From Bathymodiolus brooksi (lineage: Eukaryota; Mollusca; Bivalvia; Mytilida; Modiolidae), in NCBI GenBank assembly GCA_963680875.1, contig OY804579.1, forward strand, positions 18,213,804 through 18,277,803: a DNA stretch of 64,000 nucleotides, read 5' to 3'. This document shows positions 12,301 through 23,500 of this stretch, piece by piece; within the stretch, counting starts at the first letter, position 1; each line of letters begins with the position of its first letter. The position numbers and the translations under genes were made by a program. The notes under the pieces were generated by a model. The model did no database searches, was not told the DNA's origin, and was given only the letters and a program-made list of their open reading frames with translations.

Positions 12301-14130
12301 CTTTTCAGATACAGCTAAAAGTGAAGGAAAATACATTTTTTTGTAACAAGGTGATTTAATTCACAACCTAAACTTTATAAATTTTGACAAATTATATTTA
12401 TGATTAAATTCACACATTCAGGAATAAAATAACCAGAAATTCATGTCAACTAATGATATCCTTCACAATAATAATACCACTGATTTGCTACTTTCCTTCA
12501 AATAGTTATGGTAGAACCAACTATACATGTACAGTCAAACCTGCATTAGTGACTGCCTCTGTTAAGCAATAACTTGTATTATGTGACCTTTATTTTCATT
12601 TCCCTTCACAGTGCATTTCATATCAATTAAACCTGTATTAAGTGACCACCTGCCTTATGTGACCCTATTTCACTGTTCCCTTGTGAGGTCACATAAGGCA
12701 GGTTTTACTTTCATAAAAAATATGACAGAGATGTATTCAATGTGTGAACCTACATGTATGACAAATTTGTCATACTACATTGTATATATGTTATATGAAC
12801 ACAATTTCATATTGTACCTGGGCCTTCTATCTGTGCTTGAATATCTGTTATGTCTTCATCATTTGGAAATATTTTAATACCCTCAGGCGGGTCATTACAC
12901 AAATCTGCTATTTCTTTAGCCACACCTCTGATAACTTGTGGCGATAAATTTTCTACATTTGAAACCTACAGTAATAGAGATTACAAATGAACATTATTGA
13001 CAAACCAAAAAAGAACATTTCTTACTAGAAAAAACATTGTTGGAGCATGTACATGCATGTAAGGAGTGACCATCATGGTCATTGTCGCATGGTAGATGTA
13101 TTCACAACTAGTTGAACTACAGAACCTACAATGTATACATCAGTATTTATCATCACTAAAGTTGTTAGTTCGAATCCCACTCATGGAGAGGTGTATTCAA
13201 TACAACATTGTGATCATTCGTCAGTGACTAACTTCTGGCAGTTTCCTCCACCCTTTAATTAAACTGACTGTCATGATAAACACATGATGTTTTACTACTT
13301 GAGCCACTTGCTTTGCTGGATCAGACACGGGGAGAATCAAAATACAATTCTTAAGCATCGTCCCCTGGTGTCTCCTCCAGCTAAGTAATCGCATACATGT
13401 AGTCCATTCTTCAACCATACGATACACTGCAACTATACACTACTCATTGCCTCTCCTCGGGTCGTGCTGCCGAACACAGCCTATTTATTTATTTATATAT
13501 TTTTTGTAACATATATCATTTAAATAGTTAGAATTGTCTTGTTTAAGAACATATGTCTCCATTCTGTATTGTTGTAACTGTTGATATAATTATGAATGTA
13601 TATTTGTTATTGCCCCTTGAGGGACCTTAATTGGAATAAAAAATATTGTATTGTATTGTATTGTATAACTGAAATATTGTTAATATATTGTTTATATATT
13701 TCAAGAAGTCCCACGATCAAATACCATCTGAGACATTGTGTTTTTCAGTGATAAAATGTGCTCAATTTCAATATAACTGCACCCTTTCTTCAATCTAAAA
13801 ATATTGATAGTGCTACAATGTCAATGATTGAATGAACAGAAATTAAAAATGTTGTTAGTTTTTCTTTAATGTTCTTGCATACATTTTAAAGGAACATATG
13901 AAAGTAGGATATAAATAAAAGAACAGAAACTTTGTTTTAAAGCAACAAGTCATCTTCTTTCATTGTTAGAACAGATTTTAACAGTGAAATTTCAGTTCTT
14001 CACCTGTGCCTCAAAACGAAAATGCTGAAAACAAATGCAATTTATACGGACTTTCTTATATTTCCCATCGTTTTCTTGAACTAAACTGTAAAATGTGTGA
14101 CAATATACCACCTCTACTTACATTAGACAT
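6393..14130 (-). CDS. UBE2S: Ubiquitin-conjugating enzyme E2 S
   Basis: E2 enzyme that elongates K11-linked ubiquitin chains on substrates of the anaphase-promoting complex (family knowledge). Coding exons on the minus strand: 14122-14130, 12818-12965, 10847-11037, 7879-8015, 6393-6537. Sum 630 bp = 209 aa plus stop, and every junction is GT-AG with matching phase. The first coding exon holds only ATG TCT AAT. The UBC fold covers residues ~10-155. The catalytic cysteine lies in [13 protein letters not shown] (Cys97; Cys95 in human, two residues earlier). [11 protein letters not shown] follows. The C-terminal tail keeps [10 protein letters not shown], a lysine-rich run, and ends VLKRL, like the LRRL tail that docks on APC/C. 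Length is close to the human protein (222 aa), with a shorter linker before the tail. Divergently paired with ARL6IP1. Introns hold SINEs, a TIR element and a 41 bp hairpin. Confidence 0.96.
6732..6849. repeat. Perfect 41 bp inverted repeat (hairpin)
   Basis: Arms 6732-6772 and 6809-6849 are exact complements, separated by 36 nt. The arm contains ATGGAAGCCAGAATGTG. It lies in UBE2S intron 4 (6538-7878). It may be a foldback element or a hairpin RNA source; no function is assigned. Confidence 0.85.
7195..7545. repeat. Diverged tandem duplication (~200 bp period)
   Basis: The segment starting ATAAAAATAATCATTCATG at 7200 recurs in diverged form from ~7398. Both copies continue to an AAGCCAGGA...GTGAATGG landmark and a CCTCTGTTCTA landmark. 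It lies in UBE2S intron 4. Confidence 0.55.
7545..7806 (+). repeat. V-SINE (RUDI-like), plus strand
   Basis: tRNA-like head (GTATGGTAGTTGGATT, degenerate B box GAGTTCAAGACC), central V-domain with TACTCCGGTTTCCTCCACC, and tail GTTGAAAGTGGCATTAAACA. It lies in UBE2S intron 4. This is the least interrupted plus-strand copy near the gene. Confidence 0.75.
8749..10801. mobile_element. ~2.05 kb element with GGGCCCGGTTG terminal inverted repeats
   Basis: The left end CAGGGCCCGGTTGTTCAAA and right end TTTGAGCAACCGGGCCCTG are inverted. Both ends then carry iterated, mutually inverted blocks of GTCCA(C/G)TGGATAA type (8790-8910 and 10618-10770; two direct ~80 bp copies on the right). No transposase was recognised. 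No target duplication is visible. It fills most of UBE2S intron 3 (8016-10846), between the exons at 10847 and 8015. A run of ten G is at about 9369. Confidence 0.65.
11390..12250. repeat. Diverged ~420 bp tandem duplication plus dispersed repeat
   Basis: TATTAAATCTGTT...AGTTATGATT, then TAGTAGTCAGTTA and ACTACAAGCATT, occurs from ~11400 and again from ~11812. The second copy is followed (12100-12245) by a repeat with GTTCAGCGAATTCA and GTTGGAATTGGTGGAATTG that also occurs at 38285-38450 and 55885-56030. All lies in UBE2S intron 2. Confidence 0.55.
12535..12715. repeat. Dispersed 'CAAACCTGCATTAGTGAC' repeat
   Basis: Two tandem CAAACCTG/TAAACCTGTATTAAGTGACC segments, with a partial inverted copy (GTCACATAAGGCAGGTTT). 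Related fragments occur at ~34885-34960 and 59668-59735. It lies in UBE2S intron 2. Confidence 0.45.
13063..13690 (+). repeat. V-SINE interrupted by a LINE-like tail fragment
   Basis: SINE head from 13063 (GACCATCATGGTCATTGTCG, B box GTTCGAATCCC near 13168) is cut within its distal part at ~13283. The missing end (TAACTGAAATATTGTTAA) resumes at ~13667. The insert (~13283-13666) ends in CCCTTGAGGGACC, AATAAAAAATATTGTA and (ATTGT)n, a typical non-LTR retrotransposon 3' end. It lies in UBE2S intron 1. Confidence 0.6.
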
Positions 14131-14502
14131 TTTTTCTGTTATTTATAGCTCAAAATATGTTTTAATATCGCTGTGAAGGGAGCAAATTTCCCCAAATTAT
14201 TCAAATGTCAAAAAATTTCTTGACCCAATTCGAAATTAAATTGATGAATCCACGTTTAAACGAGATTCTTTTTTTGACTTTTCAAGAACAAATAATATTT
14301 AATCAAAATGAAATTTTGATGATAAATCTCTAATTCTCACATGAAAATGTCTTTATTTGTAAAAAATTAAATTAATATAGTAAATATTGAGAGAAAAAAA
14401 TAATATCATGATAAGGAAAATTCTAGAGATACCTTGAATTATTTGGAACACATCTGAATTCATCATTACTCTAACGATATGCTTATTATAAACAAATCAG
14501 AT
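14131..14502. promoter_or_regulatory. Shared divergent promoter region of UBE2S and ARL6IP1
   Basis: The two start codons point away from each other, 372 bp apart (UBE2S ATG ends at 14130 on minus; ARL6IP1 ATG begins at 14503 on plus). The interval must hold both 5' UTRs and core promoters. It is AT-rich and I see no clear TATA or CpG island. The promoter role is an inference from geometry. Confidence 0.6.
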
Positions 14503-17500
14503 ATGGCCGAAGCTGAGACAAATGAGATGGTAGCTACAATGTGCAACTAGTTGCAGACAGTGCAAAACCAAATATTAAATAACTATTATACACAATATTT
14601 AAGATGGCAAATGAAATGATAGCAATGTGCAACTAAAAAAATAACTACCATACACACAGAGGTCACAGTAACAATCGATATATCGATACCGTATGAAAAT
14701 GATACTGATACATGGATAGGAAATGACAAGACTCGTCACTTTCTATTTTAGACTTTCAGTTTACTATGCGGGAAAGACCAACACCATTCATGATTATGCG
14801 ACCTTTTTCATAATGCAAATTAAGAGGAGACTAATATACAATATACAATACAATACAATACAATATTTTTATTCCAATTAGGGTCCCTCAAGGGGCAATA
14901 ACAAATATACATTCATAATTATATCAACAGTTACAACAATACAGAATGGAGATATATGTTTTTAAACAAGACAATTCTTAACTATTTAAATGATATGTTA
15001 CAAAAAATATATAAATAAATAAATAAAATATAAACCAACAATATGCTCGTATTTCAAAAATGATAAATAAGCACAATTTATTTTTGTTCTGGAAAAAGTA
15101 AGATTATATAAAGTTCCCTCGTTAATATCGCCCTGGCTGTTTAGTTTGGTTAATGGTGTTTAATACCACTTTCAACAATATTTCAGTTATCGTGGCAATC
15201 AGTTTTATTGGTGGAGGAAACCAGAGTACCTTTAGAAAACCACCAACCTGTCGCAAGTCGCTGACAAACTTTATCACGTAATGTATCGAGTACACCTCGC
15301 CTGAGCGGGATTTGAATTCACAACATTAGTTATAGGCACTGATTGCATAGGTAGTTATAAATCCAACTACCATACGATCACGGCCACGACGACCCCCTCA
15401 CGTGAATAAAATGGTTTCAGGTTGATTCGGCCCAGGTCGTTCCGGCCCAAGTCAATCCGGCCCTAAGTCGATTCGGCCCCATTTGAAATTAAATACTTTT
15501 GAACTGAAATACACAAGTGTTTATCATTTCAAAAAATTTTTGATCGATTTTAATTTTAAAAATTCAAACATTAGAATTTTTTGTGTGTAATCAAGAAATC
15601 AATAACGTACTTGTTAAATAAATATATTTATTACAATTAAATGATGATCATACAGCAGTTAGTACTGTCTGATTAGTGTACAAGTCTTTGATTGTACTCT
15701 AAATTAAGCTACACCCAAGCTAATTTTATTGTTTGATATTATAAAATCAAGGGTAGTAAAAACACAAGAACTCAAAACCCAAGCTAATTTTAGGGTGTGA
15801 GAAATTTGAAAGTCTTTGTCTGCCGCGCTGTGGCTATAAATAAGGAACTATGACTATAACTTTCATTCATTCCTTCCATGATGTCTTACCCATGTGTAGT
15901 GTGTTCCAGATCTGTCAGACCATGGCAGCAAGCTCTAGAGTGCGACTCCTGTGGAAACTAGTTATCTCCCGCTTATCATTCGGAACACACTTTCTGTTTG
16001 ACGTTCAGGTTTGCTAGTTTACAACGTAATATTTATAGTAGGGCCGAATCAACTTGGGGCCGGATCGACTTGGGCCAAAACGACTTGGGGCCGAACTGGT
16101 TTGGGGCCGGATCGACCTGATACCAATAAAATTATTAAGAGCAAATGCACCTGAGAAACAAGCATGGTCAGCATCATTAGACTTGCATTTAGACCAATGT
16201 CTACATGTACAATGAATATAACACAGTTTACACTGTATAGACACTGACAAAAAAATCAAACTATTGACGAGAAGTATTGTTTCCAAAATTTCTGTTTATC
16301 TTGTAAAAAATGCATTGCCATGTTAAGAAAGCTTTTCATAATATTGCAACAGTTCTGTTTTTATTTTTTGGCAAAATCTCAATAAAACTGAATAATAAAA
16401 AAACCAAAAAACTTTATAGTATAAAATTGATCTAAAACAAGCATAAACTTTTTTTAGAAGAGGAAGCAATAATTGAGATGGCGAATAAACTTCTGACTAA
16501 ATTTCATTTCCGGTTATGACAAAGAATTTGTTTTCTATAGTATTCATCTCTTTTTTTTTTTACTACCTTATTTCTACCATTAAGAGCGATGTTCCCTGGT
16601 TCTTCTTCCAAATTATTTGATTGCTTTTAAAAGGGTTCATATAATTGATTGTCATCCCACACATATACAGGGACATGTATATACAAAAATGTATCATATT
16701 GTAGAATCTTAGAACTTCTCACTTTATTAATATTCTCAGACACAAATACATGTAAACATAGGTCAAATACACATATGAATCTATATCAATTCGTCATAAA
16801 ACAAATAAGCTTAATAGTTACATTAATTACAATAGAAAATATTTACTAGTATATAAAATTAAATGTTATATGTGTAATTTATTGATAGTAGTTTTGTCGA
16901 ACAATGAATTAAATGTTAAATGTGTAATTTATTGATAGTAGTTTTGTCGAACATTGAAATAAATGAATAAGCCATCTGTGTGTGTATTTGACCATGCATT
17001 ATTATTTACAATCAATTAAACAAACTTGACACAAAAAATAATATACTGATACTTAAAGAAGATAGCTAGCATGCTGATGTCTCTATAGAAAATATACATT
17101 GTCATTTTTGAATTGTTATTTCATATTTGGCTTCATTTTATTTCATGTTAACAATATACTGGTACATTTAGAAAATTAACCATTAGTCACATAGGAATGA
17201 AATTTAAAAAAAAACACTGGCTATTAGTTTTACAAATGTATTTGCTTACTTTTTTTGGTCATATTTCAGGAGCAGAATACCGGTATTAGATTGGAAACTA
17301 TGAAAAGGGATTTAGAAGGATGGAGGGAGGTTTTACTACCTTTAAATGGTCTAATAAACTGGGACAAACCATACCACCCAGCTATTATTGTTGGACTCAA
17401 CACATTCATCTTCTTGTAAGACTTAAGACATTACATTAATATTAGGGGTATTAATTGATAGGGTATAATGTTGTACTTGCCTTCTATATTGGAAACTCAG

Positions 17501-20500
17501 TATGTGAAGTATGATTTAACAGTGTTAATATATTACATGTTCTACTGTTGCCACCCTAATCTTCACATATATTCAACTGTCATATGGTCTTGCAAGTTAC
17601 ACAATAAAAAGCCTGTGTTTTGGTGCTTAATATACATGTATACAATAGATTTTTTCCCCCATTAATTAATTTTTAATTTGTTATCATATTGAATGTAATT
17701 ACATTGACATTGTACATTTTGTATGTTCAATCTACACATTTTTGTGAATGATGAAATTCAGATATGAGATTAAAGTAGAAAGAATTTGAATTATCATGAT
17801 TATTGAAAGAACGAGTACTCATAGGAACAACAATTACAATGGTAAAATAATGTTAGCAATGTAACTTCTGTAAGAGCTTAGGTATAAGTGATGAGGAAGT
17901 TGCAAGGATCAAATCTATCACAAATATAATTGAGATCGCAAAGGATGTAGATGTTGGAAATTAACTTATAAACAAAACTTAATGGGTTGTATGTAACTGT
18001 TAGCTTCTCTGTAACTACTAGTATATGTTTGTTTGTTTGTTTGATGGTGCTTAATGCCACTTTCAACAATATTTCAGTTATATCATGGCGGTCAGTTTTA
18101 TTGGTGGGGGAAACCTGAGAAAACCACCGACCTGCACAAGTCACTGATCTACTTTATCACATAATGTTGTATCGAGTACACCTTGCCTGAGTGGGTTTCG
18201 AATTCATAGCATTTGTGGTGATAGGCCCTGATTGTATAGGTAGTTATAAATCCAACTATCATACGATCACGACCATGAAGGCCCCCTTAACTTTTGTATT
18301 TACAAAACTTAATATGTTGTATATAACTATTAACTTATGAGAATAAAATTCATTCATTTATTCATTCAAATACTGAAATTTGATTGAGTTTTTGTACATG
18401 TACTATTCTGTAATGTTGAATTGTGTCTACTTTTCTTTTTCAGCCTTATATGGTACTTTGAGCCATCAATATTAACTACATTCTCTCTGATTGGTCTAGC
18501 TGTAGGGTTAATCGACTTCTTAGTTCCTCTCGTTGGTCAAAAGTTGATGTCATCAAAATGGTAAGGCTACTGTCTCATCAATCCAATATTAAATGTTCAA
18601 AGTTATATACGTATAATTATAAATTTAGAAAAATATAAACCAAAGCTTGGTAGAGGAGGTTCAGCAAAATCACTGAAGTGTTGTCAAATCAACATAAAAC
18701 TTGTACATAGTATTAACCATTTTCAATTGTCATTTGCAATGTCTGACACAGTCTGCCAATTTCTGTTCATCCATAAAGATTTTTACATGAAAAGTTCATA
18801 AAAATAGATTTAGCTGTTTAAGGCACTATAGATATTCATTAGATTGATGGAGTATCATAATCTAAAATATATTTAGATTTTCAAAGGTTTGTATATAATT
18901 ATCCTTCATAGAACAATTTAAACTAAGAAAACATTGCGTAATGATCTGAACATGAATAAAACTGTCTTACATCAGTATCTATCAGATATATAACTAACTT
19001 CCTTTTAGAACTTTATAGAAGGATTGCATTCAAATATGAATTTTTTATTTGATAACCAATGAAAGTGGGTGAAATTACATTATTACTATGATTGAGCAAG
19101 ATTTCTTTTTCTATAACAGGACTGGAAGAGAAGAGAGACAGTATGAAGACATTTGTATCCGTATAATGAATGCCAAGACTCATTTCTGTAACTTTTATGA
19201 TGCTATGGTAGAGCTAAAAACCAACAGACCAAAAATGGTAAAAATAGAGCTTTAATAACAATATAAAGTCATTAAACCCTAAATATTTAAGTAAAGTATT
19301 ATCTTTGTTCTGTAAAATTTTCTATACTACACCACATGATAGCCTAACTGCTCTTTGTGACTGTATTAATTGTAGGTGTGGTGGAGGGACATATTTTGCC
19401 ACTGTATGTTGATTGTTGTTTAATGTCAACAGTATTTCAGCTATATAAGAATTTGAATTTGAATTTTGGTGTTTAATGCCACTTTCAGCAATATTTCAGC
19501 TATATCATGGCGACCAGTTTTAGTGGTGGAGGAAGCCGGAGTACTTGGAGAGAACCACCGACCCTGGGCAAGCAACTGGTAAACTTTATCACTTGCGGCT
19601 GCGAGTCGAGTGCACCCTTTTTAGCTCACCTGACCCAAAGGGTCATGTGAGGTATTGCCATCACTTGACATCCGTCGTCCGTCCGTTAACTTTTCATATT
19701 TTAATCTACTCCTCTGAAACAACTGGACCAAATGGAACCAAACTTGGCAGAAAGCATCTATATAAGGTCCTCTATAAAGTTTCTTCATTTCGTCCCATTC
19801 CGCCAACAAATATGGCCACCAAGGGCAATTCTTGTTTCTGATTGGCTAATATTAAAAAAATCTTCTCCTCTGAAACTGCTTGGCCAAATGGAGCCAAACT
19901 TGGCAGGAGCATCTATGTAAGATCCTCTATAAAACTTCTTCATTTAGTTACATTCGGCCAACAAACATGGCCACTGTTACTAAAAATAGAACATATGGTA
20001 AAATTGCACGTTTTTGGTAATAACTCAAAAACGTTAATAATATCAGAAATCTGACGGGGTAAAAATGATCAGCACAGCAAGATCTAACTACCCTGAAATT
20101 TTGAAGAAAATCTGATTACCTATCTTGGAGTTATTGCCCTTTTTTTCATCAAATTTTCAAAATTTTAATACTTTTCGTTTTTTATTTCAAAAACTATAGG
20201 AGATAGACGTTTAGTTTAAACAGCAAACATGTGCAACATGTCAAGATATACATGCCCTGCAATTTTGAAGTAAATCTGATTACCCGTCTAGGAGTTATTG
20301 CCCTTTTTTAATTTAACATTTTTGTCTGATATTTCAAAAACTATTAGAGATAAAGGTTAAGTTTAAATTGCAAAAATGTGCAGCATATTAAGATCTACAT
20401 ACCCTGCAATTTTGAAGTTAATCTGAGTACCCAATATGGAGTTATTGCCCTTTTTTCATCATTTTTTAGCTCGCCTGACCCAAAGGGCCATGTGAGGTAT

Positions 20501-23500
20501 TGCCATCACTTGGCGTCCGTCGTCCGTCTGTTAACTTTTTCATATTTTAATCTTCTCCTCTGAAACAACTTGGCCAAATGGAACCAAACTTGGCAGTAAG
20601 CATCTATGTAATGTCCTCTATAAAGTTTCTCCGTTTCGTTCCGTTCCACCAACAAATATGGCCGCCAAGGGCAATTCTTGTTTCTGATTGGCTACTGTTT
20701 AAAAAAATCTTCTCCTCTGAAACTGCTTGGCAAAATGGAGCCAAACTTGGCAGGAAGCATCTATGTAAGATCCTCTATAAAGCTTCTTCATTTAGTTCCA
20801 TTCGGCCTACAAACATGGCCACCAAGATTAATTCTTTTTCCTGATTGGCTAATGTTAAAAAAATCTTCTCCTCTGAAACAGCTTGGCCAAATGGAGCCAA
20901 ACTTGGCATAGATGGTCCCTGGGTGTGTCCCTTTCAAAATTGTGTCCGACAGCCCCACCCTCCATTCAAAATGGCTGCTGTTTTTTAAGGTAATGATTAT
21001 CTCCCTTTGAAATTTGCTTCAGTATCATTCTATTGTCAGGTGAGCGATACAGGCTCAGTGGGCTGAGCCTCTAGTTTGTAATTTACAAAGCTGGGCGCGA
21101 ACCCACGCCGTATTGGTGATGGGCTTGTATGAGTTGTTAGATCCAATGACCTAACTCATTGAGCCACCCGGGCCCCCATTCAACTGTATAATGTACATGA
21201 CAATAACCATTATGCAAACTGTTAATCAGCATGTTTAATGTACTGGTGGTTGGCAATGAGATGAGTATATCAACAGATATTCTGATTTATCCCACATTTG
21301 CACCCGTTGGAAAATAGCCTGCGCACCACACTCCCGTTTCTTTATCCTAGTGTTCTATTAGGATAACTCTGTATGAAGAATGTCTGTTTTTTGTATAAAT
21401 TACAATATTTTTGGTACAAGTTTGTCAGGACACAATGGAAAAATGTTCAAATATCTATTCAGACAATACAAACCTGCTTGAAATCAATCAGACAAGCAGA
21501 TGAGTCTCGTAGCTATGTAGCTGGAGATCAACTGAAAATCTAATAACATTCAATGTTTGGTCAATCGTCATATCAAATAATCTGTCATTCATATTTAGAA
21601 GCTCATACCTGCTTTAATGTTAAATACCTCAAGATTGTATATGTTTAATCACTGATTGGTTACTTGAACTGTGACCTCTGTCTGATTTCATCCAATACCG
21701 AGTGTAGTTATATATTGGTGGATTGCCAGATGAAATATCAAAAAGACCTCTAACAAACATCAAATTTTATATAGATTTCTTCCAGTTACAGTAGCACACC
21801 TTTCTTTACCAAAGTTTTGAATGCTGTTTTCCTCCATGAGTTTGGAATCCATGTTTGATGACATCATCATAGTCACTTCTTGTGTAATGTTCAATTACTG
21901 GAGTGGATTTCCCATATTTCTAAATATAGAACAGATAGTGACACCAACTTTTAACCCCCCCAAAAATGGTGAATATCACAATTTACGAAATAACCACCTG
22001 GAGTGCATTGAACCAATGAAAATTACTATATAAATATACATTGTACTATGTAACAATGAAGTTGAATATGAATGAGTTTTTTAGTTCACCTGGACCAAAG
22101 GTCCATGTGAACTATTGCCATCACTTGGCGTCCGTCGTCTGTCGTCTGTAAACTTTTCACATTTCAAGCTTCTTCTCCGAAACCACTGGGCCGATTGGAA
22201 CCAAACTTAGCAGGAATGTTCCTTGGATGGTCCTCTACAAAGTTACTGTTTTTCGTTCCAGTCGGATATTCAATATGACTGCCAAGGCCAATAATATGCT
22301 CTGATTGGCTGAAATTTCAAAGATCTTCTTCTCTGAAACTAATGAACTGACTGAACCTAAACTGTACATGAATGATCATTGGAATGTCCTTTACCAAGTT
22401 ACTGTTTTTTATGCCGATCGGAAATCCAAGATGGCCGCCATCGCAGGACATAGATTAACATTGGACCCTATGGGAAAATATTCAAATGCCTTCTTCTCAG
22501 AAACTAGAAATATGATTAAAGCCAAACTGTACATGAATGTTCATTGGATGGTCCTCTACAATCTTAAGGTTTTTTGTTCCGATATGAAATTCAAAATGGC
22601 GGCTACGGCAGGACTTAGTTTAACATTGGACCCTATGGGAAAAATGTTTCAAAATGCTTCTTCTCTGAAACCACTTGGACAGTTGAAACCAAACTGCCCA
22701 GGAATGATCATTGGAAGGTCCTCTACAAAGTTTCTGTTTTTTATGCTGATCGGAAATCCAAGATGGCCGCCACCACAGGACATTGATTAACATTGGACCC
22801 TATGGGAAAATATTCAAATGCCTTCTTCTCAGAAACTACAAATATGATTAAAGCCAAACTGTACATGAATGTTCATTGGATGGTCCTCTACAATCTTAAG
22901 GTTTTTTGTTCCGATATAAAATTCAAAATGGCGGCTACGGCAGGACTTAGTTTAACATTGGACCCTATGGGAAAAATGTTTCAAAATGCTTCTTCTCTGA
23001 AACCACTTGGACAGTTGAAACCAAACTGCCTAGGAATAATCATTGGAAGGTCCTCTACAAAGTTTCTGTTTTTTATGCCGATCGGAAATCCAAGATGGCC
23101 GCCACCGCAGGACATAGATTAACATTGGACCCTATGGGAAAATATTCAAATGCCTTCTTCTCAGAAACTACAAATATGATTAAAGCCAAACTGTACATGA
23201 ATGTTCATTGGATGGTCCTCTACAATCTTAAGTTTTTTTGTTCCGATATGAAATTCAAAATGGCGGCTACGGCAGGACATAGTTTAACATTGGACCCTAT
23301 GGGAAAAATGTTTCAAAATGCTTCTTCTCTTAAACCACTTGGACAGTTGAAACCAAACTGCCCAGGAATGATCATTGGAAGGTCCTCTACAAAGTTTCTG
23401 TTTTTTATGCCGATCGGAAATCCAAGATAGCCGCCACCGCAGGACATAGATTAACATTGGACCCTATGGGAAAATATTCAAATGCCTTCTTCTCAGAAAC

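Noticed and set aside
13160..13180. tRNA gene from the GTTCGAATCCC B box
   Set aside because: The B box is part of a SINE head; there is no cloverleaf or proper A box spacing.
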